Source: Thiohalocapsa sp963704155 (lineage in GTDB: Bacteria > Pseudomonadota > Gammaproteobacteria > Chromatiales > Chromatiaceae). From it: a DNA stretch of 64,000 bases. A program made the position numbers and the translations under genes. Below are positions 9,146 to 16,507 of this stretch, piece after piece; the stretch's first letter is position 1; every line of letters begins with the position of its first letter. Location: the NCBI GenBank assembly GCA_963704155.1, contig CAVPHF010000032.1, positions 348,478 to 412,477 on the forward strand, given 5' to 3'. Below the pieces are notes generated by a model. That model did no database searches. It had not been told where the DNA came from and saw only the letters and a list, made by a program, of their open reading frames with translations.

Positions 9146-9617
9146 TCTAGCGATGCGCTGATTTATTGGCCGTCCCTACTCACAATCAGCCCAACAATCA
9201 GCGTGGAAACGGCCGTTTCTAAAAAAGGCGCGGTCTTCAACCCACCGAAATTTTAGCTAGTTGCGCGGCTGATGATGGCGGGGCTTCCGGCTCTGGTCTC
9301 GCCGCTGGATTTTTCAGCGTTTTCCCTTGCGGCCGGCCCGGCGCTCTGCTGACGGCATAGACCGGGATTCGTCATCTGCGACCTTGCGAGGACGGTGGCT
9401 ATGCCCGGGATGCACACCCGTATTTTCGGATCCCATCCGATTCTTCGCCACAAGGTCAGGAAATCAGTGTGTCGCTATCTGTAATAATTCTGTAACCTTG
9501 ATGTCACAATCGTGCCTTCGGCCCTGTCGTCTCTCTTGGTCTGATGCATCGGCTTGGCGAAGGTCCCCGTCCGGCTAACGAAATGAAATCCTCCAAAGAA
9601 GGAGCCAGAACCACGTC
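9146..9617. other. promoter region of the usp-Na/Pi operon (472 bp)
   Basis: No coding frame here is convincing. The right half holds a Pho-box-like array (listed separately) about 110 bases upstream of the universal stress gene, whose ribosome site is GAAGGAG. Confidence 0.5.
9479..9507 (+). promoter_or_regulatory. putative Pho box (three 11-bp direct repeats)
   Basis: Three heptamers, CTGTAAT, CTGTAAC and ATGTCAC, start at 9479, 9490 and 9501, exactly 11 bases apart, separated by four-base spacers AATT and CTTG. This is the architecture of PhoB sites (CTGTCAT repeats with an AT-rich spacer). It precedes the gene pair ending in a Na/phosphate cotransporter, which fits phosphate-starvation control. 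Assignment rests on pattern only. Confidence 0.65.
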
Positions 9618-10094
9618 ATGAGCAATAAGCACGAAGCGGGTCCGATTCTCGTCCCGGTCGACTTCTCGGCATCGTCTGAAGCAGCACTGATGCAGGCCGT
9701 CGAATTGGCAAGCAGTCTCGGCCGGGCGCTGATGGTGCTGCACGTCGTGCACGATCCGAACTCGATGCCGGGTTACTACAGCCGCGCGCTGAAGAAGAAG
9801 CAGCTGAGCCGAATCGAGGACGGTGCAACCGAGATGCTCGATGAGTTCCTTAAACGCGTGGTCGCCGAACATCGCGATCTCAAGAACCTCAAGCAACTCG
9901 ACTCAATGCTCGTCAAGGGCCTCCCAAGCTCTCGCATCATGGAGGTGGCGGACAAACTCGACGCCAGCATGATCGTGATGGGCAGCATGGGCCTCTCCGG
10001 CTGGAAGCATCTGCTGATCGGCTCAGTCGCCGAGCAGGTCGTGCGTCTCGCCAAGGTTCCGGTGATCGTCGTCAAAGCCGACCCCAAGAAATAA
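9618..10094 (+). CDS. universal stress protein (UspA family)
   Basis: A 158-residue UspA domain, full length for the family. It has the N-terminal strand GPILVPVDFSASSEAAL, the loop VKGLPSSRIMEVADK and the ATP-binding motif GSMGLSGWKHLLIGSVAEQV (G-x2-G-x9-G-S), followed by VPVIVVKAD. All ATP-binding positions are therefore kept, unlike the Usp at 1.8-2.4 kb. It is the first gene after the Pho-box-like array and lies 17 bases before the Na/Pi cotransporter gene, so they are very likely co-transcribed. Confidence 0.92.
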   Translation: MSNKHEAGPILVPVDFSASSEAALMQAVELASSLGRALMVLHVVHDPNSMPGYYSRALKKKQLSRIEDGATEMLDEFLKRVVAEHRDLKNLKQLDSMLVKGLPSSRIMEVADKLDASMIVMGSMGLSGWKHLLIGSVAEQVVRLAKVPVIVVKADPKK

Positions 10095-10111
10095 ATAGGA
10101 GATTCGTTTTG

Positions 10112-11914
10112 ATGTTCAATCAGCTTTCACGGCGTTTGTCGGCTGACGCTCCCTACTGGCTGCCAGGGCTGATCGGCCTGGTCTTGATGGCGACAGCGGC
10201 AGCGGTCTGGGCCGACAACGGCGCCGTCGCCGATAGCGAGATCGACTGGTTGACCATGGGCATGGGCCTGTTCGGCGGACTCGCCTTGTTCCTGTTCGGC
10301 ATGGATCAGATGGCCGATGCGCTGAAGGCGGTCGCCGGCGAGCGCATGAAGGACATCCTGGCAAAGCTAACCACCAATCGCTTCATGGGCGCGATCACTG
10401 GCGCCTTCGTCACCGCCATCATCAACTCCTCGTCGGTCACCACTGTTCTCGTGGTGGGTTTCATCAGTGCCGGTCTGATGTCGCTCGCGCAGTCTGTCGG
10501 CGTCATCATGGGCGCAAACATCGGCTCGACCGTGACCGCCCAGCTGATCGCCTTCAAGGTAACCAAGTTTGCACTGTTGATGATCGGCGTCGGCTTCACC
10601 ATGTTGTTCGCGTCGAAACGTGAACGCATCCGCCATTACGGCGGCATGTTGATGGGCCTGGGCCTGGTGTTCTTTGGCATGGGTGTCATGAGCGACGCGA
10701 TGTCGCCGCTGCGCAGCTATCAGCCGTTTCTCGACATCATGCAGACCATGGAGAACCCGCTGATCGGCATCCTGGTGGCGGCTGCCTTCACCGGCTTGAT
10801 CCAATCATCGGCGGCGACCACCGGTATCGTCATCGTCATGGCCAGTCAGGGCTTCGTGAATCTGCCCACCGGCATCGCGCTCGCCTTTGGTGCCAACATC
10901 GGCACTTGCGTGACGGCCCTGCTGGCCTCGATCGGAAAGCCGCGCGAGGCGGTGCGTGCGGCCGTCGTACACATTCTGTTCAATATCGCCGGCGTGCTGG
11001 TCTGGGTCGGCTTCATCGGTCAGTTGGCCGACTTCGTAGAATGGCTCTCGCCGGCCTACCCGGAGCTGACAGGCACGGCGCGTGCGGCCGCGGAAACGCC
11101 GCGCCAGATCGCAAACGCGCACACCCTGTTCAATGTCGCCAACACCCTGTTGTTTATCGGGCTCACCGGTCAGTTTGCGCGCGCCGCCGAATGGCTGGTG
11201 CCGGACAGGCCATTGGAAGAGGAGGCCTTGGTCGTGCGTGCCAAGTATCTGGATGATGAGTTGCTGGCAACGCCGTCGCTGGCGCTCGACCGGGTTCGGC
11301 TTGAGACACTGCACATGGGCGAGCGAGTGCAGGACATGATGGCGCGGATCATGCCGGCCATCCTCAGCGGCAACAAGGAGACCCTGCATGACATCGAGCG
11401 CATGGACGATGATGTCGATATGTTGCACGCGCAGATCATCGCCTATCTCGGCAAGGTCAGCCGGCTGAGCCTGACCGAGAAGCAAACCGCCGAGCTGATG
11501 CGGCTGATGGAGGCCGTAAACGACTTGGAGAATATCGGCGATGTCATCGAGACCAATCTGATCGTGCTCGGCCACGAGCGCATCGACGAAGGTGTGTCGA
11601 TCAGCCAGCCGACGCGCGAGGTGCTGACGAGCTTCCATGTGGCCGTGAACCGCGCCGTTGAGGCCGCGGTGCAGGCCGTGGCGCAGAACAACGAACTCGC
11701 CGCGCGCACCGTGACGGGCATGAAGCAGGAGATCTCGCAGATCGCCGACTCGGCGGCGGCCCACCAGGCACAACGACTGGTGGCCGAGGAGCCGAACCGC
11801 ATCCCCGCCTACACCATCGAGATCGACATCATCGAGAAGCTCAAGCGCATCTACTACTTCGCCAAGCGCATGGCCAAGACCGTCGAGGTCGAGGAGGCGG
11901 TGGAAGCTCTCTAA
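10112..11914 (+). CDS. Na/phosphate cotransporter (NptA/YjbB-like) with PhoU-like C-terminal domain
   Basis: A 600-residue protein; ATG at 10112 with AGGAG ten bases upstream. The N-terminal 350 residues form the NaPi-II permease with its internal duplication: INSSSVTTVLVV / MGANIGSTVTAQ in the first half and IQSSAATTGIVI / FGANIGTCVTAL in the second, the QSS-type and GANIG motifs being the substrate-coordinating signatures. From about residue 390 a helical PhoU-like domain follows (LHMGERVQDMMARI, VNDLENIGDVIETNL, VAVNRAVEAAVQAV). It moves phosphate with sodium in the inner membrane; some homologues work as exporters. Together with the DUF47-PiT pair this gives the region two phosphate transport systems. 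Confidence 0.93.
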   Translation: MFNQLSRRLSADAPYWLPGLIGLVLMATAAAVWADNGAVADSEIDWLTMGMGLFGGLALFLFGMDQMADALKAVAGERMKDILAKLTTNRFMGAITGAFVTAIINSSSVTTVLVVGFISAGLMSLAQSVGVIMGANIGSTVTAQLIAFKVTKFALLMIGVGFTMLFASKRERIRHYGGMLMGLGLVFFGMGVMSDAMSPLRSYQPFLDIMQTMENPLIGILVAAAFTGLIQSSAATTGIVIVMASQGFVNLPTGIALAFGANIGTCVTALLASIGKPREAVRAAVVHILFNIAGVLVWVGFIGQLADFVEWLSPAYPELTGTARAAAETPRQIANAHTLFNVANTLLFIGLTGQFARAAEWLVPDRPLEEEALVVRAKYLDDELLATPSLALDRVRLETLHMGERVQDMMARIMPAILSGNKETLHDIERMDDDVDMLHAQIIAYLGKVSRLSLTEKQTAELMRLMEAVNDLENIGDVIETNLIVLGHERIDEGVSISQPTREVLTSFHVAVNRAVEAAVQAVAQNNELAARTVTGMKQEISQIADSAAAHQAQRLVAEEPNRIPAYTIEIDIIEKLKRIYYFAKRMAKTVEVEEAVEAL

Positions 11915-12025
11915 GTCCCGAGGGGTTCGTGCCGCCGGCATGGAGAGGGCATGGCGGACCCGGCGCCATGCTCAGCCGGATGCGGTTACTCGTGCGAGGT
12001 GCGAAGCAGCAGCCGGCGGCCAACG

Positions 12026-12694
12026 CTAAGAACGCGGCCTTGGCCCTTCCAAGGGAACGAGCACGCGCTTCGTGTCGGCCATTGCGCTGCGCCGCTCCGC
12101 CGCTGCCTCGCGTAATACGTGGATAGATGACGATAGGAACAAGGCAGCAATGGCGCAGCCGACCAGGATGTCCGGCCAGCGCGAGTGCAGCGCCCAGACC
12201 GCCGCCCCGGCGCCCAGCACCGCGACGTTGGCGATGATGTCGTTGCGCGAGCAGAGCCACACGGAGCGCATGTTGATGTCCTCTGCGCGATGGCGCCAAA
12301 GAAGCCACAGGCACACCGCGTTGCCGGTGAGCGCCAGTGCCCCAACGAGCCCCATCGTTGGCGCGTGAGGCAGCTCGGGCACTAGCGTCTTGTACAGGGC
12401 CTGGCCAAGCACGGCGATTCCGAACAGGAACATGACCCAGCCCTTGACGGTTGCCGCCCTGGCCTTCCAGAGTGCGCCGCGTGCGACGACGTACAGACTG
12501 AAGCCGTAGATCAGCGCATCCCCCAGCATGTCGAGGGCGTCGGCCAGGAGCGCTGTGGACGACGCGAGCAGCCCTGCGATCCCCTCGGCAACGAACAGGG
12601 CGGCATTGATCCACAACACCCAGAGCAGCGTCGCTCTTTGCCGCTCGCGCAGCTTTTCCACCTCGCAGGCACTGTTTGCGCAGCAGTCGGACAT
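12026..12694 (-). CDS. cation diffusion facilitator family transporter
   Basis: A 222-residue, six-helix membrane protein of the CDF type without the usual long C-terminal cytoplasmic domain. The helix-2 metal site reads ALDMLGDALIY (the D-x3-D core, with D replacing the first His/Asp seen in zinc exporters) and helix 5 has SRNDIIANVAVL. The N terminus has a Cys cluster (SDCCANSACE) that may bind metal. It is the last gene of a minus-strand run marC-chrA-CDF, 56 bases after chrA. Export of a divalent metal is likely; which metal cannot be told. Confidence 0.85.
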   Translation of the reverse strand: MSDCCANSACEVEKLRERQRATLLWVLWINAALFVAEGIAGLLASSTALLADALDMLGDALIYGFSLYVVARGALWKARAATVKGWVMFLFGIAVLGQALYKTLVPELPHAPTMGLVGALALTGNAVCLWLLWRHRAEDINMRSVWLCSRNDIIANVAVLGAGAAVWALHSRWPDILVGCAIAALFLSSSIHVLREAAAERRSAMADTKRVLVPLEGPRPRS

Positions 12695-12750
12695 AATCTT
12701 CTTCGCTCCCGTCTACAAGGCGTTGCGCGTGCCCTTGGCGGCGGGCGAGT

Positions 12751-13965
12751 TCATGCGGTTTCCGTCATGAGGCCGATTGCCGCCGTCGTGAGGACCGTGA
12801 TCACGACCACCAACCAGGGCGGCGTTCGCCATGCCGTCAGCAGTATGAAGGCGGTCAAGGCAACCGCGAAGTCCGACATCGCGGCCACCGAGCTGGTCCA
12901 CAGTGGCTGGTAGAGGGCCGCGCCCAAGATGCCGACCACGGCGGCATTGGTCCCGGCCATCGCGGCGCGCGCGCGGGCGGACCGTCGCAGCCTGTCCCAG
13001 AACGGCAACACGCCTGTCAGCAACAGCATGCCGGGCAGAAAGATGCCGAGCAGCGCGATCATCGCGCCCATGAAGCCACGCGGACCTGGCTCCGCGATAG
13101 CGCCCAGATAGGCGGCAACCGCGAACAGCGGTCCGGGAACGGCCTGGGCCGCACCGTAGCCGGCGAGGAAGGCGTCGCCGCTGACCAACCCGGGCTCGAC
13201 CAGGCGCGTCTCCAGCAGCGGCAGCACGACATGGCCGCCGCCGAACACCAAGGCGCCGGCGCCGAAAAAGACCTCGAACAGCCGGAGCGACGGCTCGGGC
13301 CAAAGCGCAAGGATCGCGGGCAATCCGAACAACAGCAGACCGAACAGCAGCAGGAGCAGCATCCCCGTGCGCCCTGAGACTGGCACCCGGAGCCGGGCCG
13401 CGGCACCATGGTCGAGTCCGCGGCACCATAAGAGCCCGGCCGAGGCGCCGGCGACGATCGCCGCGATCTGTCCAATGGCGGAGGGAGAGAAGGCGAGGAT
13501 CAGCACGGCGGCAAGCGCGATCGTGGCCCGTTCGCGGTCCGGTGTCAGGCTGCGCGCCATGCCCCAGACTGCCTGGGCGACGATCGCCACCGCCACCAGC
13601 TTGAGGCCGTGAATCAGCTGCTGCCCGAGCGCTCCGCCGAGCGCCTCCGCGCCGAGCGCAAACGCGAACAGCAGCGCCGCCGACGGCAGCGTGAACGCCG
13701 CCCAAGCAAGCAGTGCGCCTGCCGCGCCGGCGCGAAAAAAGCCCAGCGCAAAGCCGACCTGGCTGCTTGCCGGTCCGGGCAGGAACTGGCACAGGGCCAC
13801 CAGGTCGGCATAGTCCGCGTCGCTCATCCAGCGCCGGCGCAACACGAACTCGTCGCGGAAATAGCCCAGATGAGCGATGGGTCCGCCGAACGACGTCAAG
13901 CCAAGGCGTAGAAAGACTAGGAAAACAGCCAAGGGGCTGCGGTCGGAATCGGCTTTGTCGATCAT
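12751..13965 (-). CDS. chrA: chromate transporter ChrA (CHR family)
   Basis: A 404-residue inner-membrane protein with two homologous CHR halves. The N-terminal half shows LRLGLTSFGGPIAHLGYF and LCQFLPGPASSQVGFALG; the C-terminal half shows FGAGALVFGGGHVVLPLLE and GYGAAQAVPGPLFAVAAYLG. These FGGP/FGGG and PGP motifs define the long-chain CHR family, which exports chromate or related oxyanions using membrane potential. It sits 36 bases downstream of the marC-like gene and upstream of a CDF transporter, giving a small ion-export cluster. CHR proteins also occur in genomes with no chromate exposure, so the physiological anion is open. Confidence 0.93.
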   Translation of the reverse strand: MIDKADSDRSPLAVFLVFLRLGLTSFGGPIAHLGYFRDEFVLRRRWMSDADYADLVALCQFLPGPASSQVGFALGFFRAGAAGALLAWAAFTLPSAALLFAFALGAEALGGALGQQLIHGLKLVAVAIVAQAVWGMARSLTPDRERATIALAAVLILAFSPSAIGQIAAIVAGASAGLLWCRGLDHGAAARLRVPVSGRTGMLLLLLFGLLLFGLPAILALWPEPSLRLFEVFFGAGALVFGGGHVVLPLLETRLVEPGLVSGDAFLAGYGAAQAVPGPLFAVAAYLGAIAEPGPRGFMGAMIALLGIFLPGMLLLTGVLPFWDRLRRSARARAAMAGTNAAVVGILGAALYQPLWTSSVAAMSDFAVALTAFILLTAWRTPPWLVVVITVLTTAAIGLMTETA

Positions 13966-14001
13966 TCGCTCGTCTGCGGAGCCAGGACAGGCATAGCCCG
14001 T

Positions 14002-14661
14002 TCAGGCGCCCAGCGCCGGGAACGCCCCTTTCAGTCCTTCGATCAGCATCTGAACGCCGATGACGGCCAAGATCAACCCCATGATACGGGTAATGACGGC
14101 AAGTCCGCTCTTACCAAGATAGCGGACCAGTCTCTCGCCAGAGACGAAAAAACCATAGGTGATGGCACAGAGCAGCGCGAACGCGGACAGGGTTACCAGC
14201 ATATTCATGATGCCGCCGGTAGAGGCGAAGTTCATGGCCGTGGCGATGGTGCCGGGGCCGGCCAGGATGGGCAGCGCCAGCGGAGTGATGGCGACCGACA
14301 CCGCCGCCTTGCGACTGTCTGCCTGGTCGGCGGGGCTCGGATGGTGCACGGACGAGGAGTCGCTGTGCAGCATCTGAAAGCCGATCAGGGCCACCAGCAC
14401 TCCACCGGTGATGCGAAATGCTGGAAGTGTGATGCCGAACAGATTGAAGATCACCGAGCCCAGCAGGCAGAACACGGCGATGATGATAAAGGCCGCAAAC
14501 ATCGCCTGGAGGGCCACCGTGCGCCGCGTGGCCTTGTCATCCTCTGCGGTTAGGCTGAGGAACAGCGGTGTATTGGCAAGGGGGTTCATGACCGCAAAAA
14601 AGCCCATGAACACCGTCAGGCCATGGCCGATGACGTGCTTGTCGATCACGAGTGCGTCCAC
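14002..14661 (-). CDS. MarC/NAAT-family integral membrane protein
   Basis: About 219 residues with six hydrophobic helices. Family hallmarks are FFAVMNPLANTPLFLSLT at the N terminus, ITGGVLVALIGFQML, and PLALPILAGPGTIATAMNFAS. The start is placed at GTG 14661 because AAGGAG lies six bases upstream; a GTG 14 codons further upstream adds proline-rich residues with no ribosome site. MarC proteins were once linked to antibiotic resistance, but that role has not held up; the substrate is unknown. It heads the chrA-CDF run. Confidence 0.9.
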   Translation of the reverse strand: MDALVIDKHVIGHGLTVFMGFFAVMNPLANTPLFLSLTAEDDKATRRTVALQAMFAAFIIIAVFCLLGSVIFNLFGITLPAFRITGGVLVALIGFQMLHSDSSSVHHPSPADQADSRKAAVSVAITPLALPILAGPGTIATAMNFASTGGIMNMLVTLSAFALLCAITYGFFVSGERLVRYLGKSGLAVITRIMGLILAVIGVQMLIEGLKGAFPALGA

Positions 14662-14802
14662 CAGATGCTCCTTTGTGATGCTCGCCGGCCCCGGGGGCTG
14701 CACGAGTCGAGTAAGGCCAAATAGTTTACACGGCTAATTCTTGACAGGGTGTGGACGCAGACGAGACAGCAGCGAGCGCTGCCGGCGGCAGGGACGAGTC
14801 GG

Positions 14803-14843
14803 GCGCAAGGTCCGCGCCTCATAGAAAGGCACGGACCTTGCGC
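14803..14843. other. perfect 12-bp inverted repeat
   Basis: Arms GCGCAAGGTCCG (14803-14814) and CGGACCTTGCGC (14832-14843) with a 17-base loop, between the end of the 94-residue exported protein gene and marC. There is no T-run after either arm. It could be a rho-assisting terminator or attenuator for the minus-strand transcript. Confidence 0.5.
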
Positions 14844-14912
14844 GTTGCTCCTCGCGAAACGGGGCAGCTTGGCTTGCAGTCGCCCGATTGACGGGAGGAA
14901 GGGGCTCGGTTG

Positions 14913-15197
14913 TTACTTTTTGCCTTCCATTTGTGCAGCATCGCCTTCGTCGATGGGGTTCATGTCGCCCGAGACCTCTTCGGCATTGAGCTTCGCGCCT
15001 TGTGCGGCCTCTTTCTTCTCGCGCTCAACGGCGGCTTCTGCCTTCGCTTCGGCTGCCTTCGCCTCGGCCTCCGCGGCCTCGTCGGCCTTAGTGACGGCGT
15101 CCTCCAAGCCTGCGGCAGATTCCGCGAAGACAGCGCCGCCAGAAAGACCAAGGGCGACGCACAAGGCGCCGGACGTCAGTATGCGTTGGAAGTGCAT
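14913..15197 (-). CDS. small exported Ala/Glu/Lys-rich coiled-coil protein
   Basis: 94 residues; ATG with GAGGAG seven bases upstream. A Sec signal peptide (ILTSGALCVALGLSGGAVFA) ends at AFA|ES. The mature part, about residues 30-75, is almost only Ala, Glu and Lys in heptad-compatible order (AEAEAKAAEAKAEAAVEREK), predicting one long charged helix, followed by an acidic tail. It resembles small periplasmic Lpp-like or phasin-like helices but matches no family I can name. It stands alone on the minus strand. Confidence 0.7.
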   Translation of the reverse strand: MHFQRILTSGALCVALGLSGGAVFAESAAGLEDAVTKADEAAEAEAKAAEAKAEAAVEREKKEAAQGAKLNAEEVSGDMNPIDEGDAAQMEGKK

Positions 15198-15403
15198 GGA
15201 ACGCTCCTCAAGGTTGCGTTGGTATGGGCTCTCGCCCGGTTTTCCCCCGCCCAGACCGGACCGGGGTTCCTCTGCTTACGGCAGCTTGACTCCAGACACC
15301 GCAAGCGATCGGTCCGATTTGCGCTGGCCTCTGCGGCGCATCGCTAGGCACTGACGACGGGGTAGGGCACGCATTGATCGTGCCGCGGATACTGGCTCAT
15401 CGG

Positions 15404-15679
15404 TCAACAGTCCTTGTTGCAGATCCATGCCTCGGTCTCGCAGTCGCTGATGCAGACCGTTAGCGACACATCAGGCTCGTCGAAGTGCTCGTCCGCTGCG
15501 CGCGCCACTGTATGCCGGCACTGCTGCTTGCATGCCGATAGCGTCGCCTCGCAACTGGCCACAGGCTCCGGGCCGGACAGGTCGCCGGTCAGATCGAGCG
15601 ATTGCAACGTACTGTGACCCTCCTCGGCGAGGACGGCGAAGGGCAAGAGCAACAAGTAGACGCAGCATAGGTTCTTCAT
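15404..15679 (-). CDS. small exported cysteine-rich protein
   Basis: 91 residues with a short signal peptide (MKNLCCVYLLLLPFAVLA|EEG). The mature part has six Cys in a spaced pattern: C-x6-C-x3-C, then C-x3-C-x6-C at the end (CEATLSACKQQC ... CISDCETEAWICNKDC), suggesting a disulphide-tied helical hairpin related to twin CX3C folds. No known family. Preceded on the same strand by a 44-codon frame, 47 bases away. Confidence 0.65.
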   Translation of the reverse strand: MKNLCCVYLLLLPFAVLAEEGHSTLQSLDLTGDLSGPEPVASCEATLSACKQQCRHTVARAADEHFDEPDVSLTVCISDCETEAWICNKDC

Positions 15680-15726
15680 GACAGGATTGTCCAGGATCGC
15701 TCAGCGCGAGGTAGCGCTCGCCTCCG

Positions 15727-15861
15727 TCACGGTAGGCCGTGGCCCGGTAGCGGCAACTCCCCGAACTGCCGATAGTACGCCTCGGCGAAGGCGCCCAGGC
15801 GTGGCGAGTCTTTCGACCGGCGATCGACGAGTGCATCTGTCAAATGACGCAGGCATACCAT
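15727..15861 (-). CDS. possible 44-residue small protein
   Basis: A short frame with ATG start and AGGA/GGAG purine run directly upstream. Its composition is protein-like (LGAFAEAYYRQFGELPLPGHG) compared with the arginine/serine-rich shadow frames around it. It could be a genuine small protein or the tail of a decayed gene. It precedes the Cys-rich exported protein on the same strand. Confidence 0.35.
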   Translation of the reverse strand: MVCLRHLTDALVDRRSKDSPRLGAFAEAYYRQFGELPLPGHGLP

Positions 15862-16507
15862 CTCCATCCTGCCCGGACGACGTCATGAGTCAGGACGGGT
15901 GACGCAACGGCCTGGCTCTACAAGGTCTCCATGGCCATCTGGAAGCGGGCCATGGACTCAGGCGAGGGGCTCAGTCCGGCCCCGGGACGGCATAACGTCG
16001 TCCGGGTCTCTGCCCGTGAGCACCGCGATCAACCGTTCGAGGGTCTCCTTGTTACCAGAAGTGCGCGAATTGCGCGGCCGCGGCGGTTGTTGTTGGCATA
16101 GCCACCTCTGGCCGCTTGGCGATAAGCTGTCCTCGGCGCAGTGATCTTTTCCCCTGCCAGATGGTGGATTCGTTGCGTGCGGCGATGGGAATCAAGGTCC
16201 CATCCTTGCCGTTTCCGCCGTCTTGACCGAACTCGGCGTCAAACCGCGGCGCGCATTCGCCAAGGAAACGTGGTGAGCACCCGGTGCTCGGCCGCGGCGA
16301 GGTCTAACCGGTGCGCGAGTAGCGACGCCGGCACCCCGGTAGCCATCGATGGCGTTGAGAGCGCGCAGCCGGGTAGAATTCTGAGAAAAGGCGCACCGTT
16401 TTTTCGGATCGATGCGCTGCGTAGCCGCGTCGAAGAAAGCGCAAGGCTAGTAGGACCCCAGCGATCGGTCTGACCATCGACATCTTGATGCTGTAAAGGA
16501 GGTTCCG
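15862..16507. other. 646-bp stretch without a clear gene
   Basis: Open frames here are short and arginine/serine-rich. One plus-strand piece near 16187-16276 (LAVSAVLTELGVKPRRAF) is reminiscent of the N-terminal domain of AraC-type regulators and may be a remnant; this is weak. The right end holds AAAGGAGG, the ribosome site of the next gene. Confidence 0.35.
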
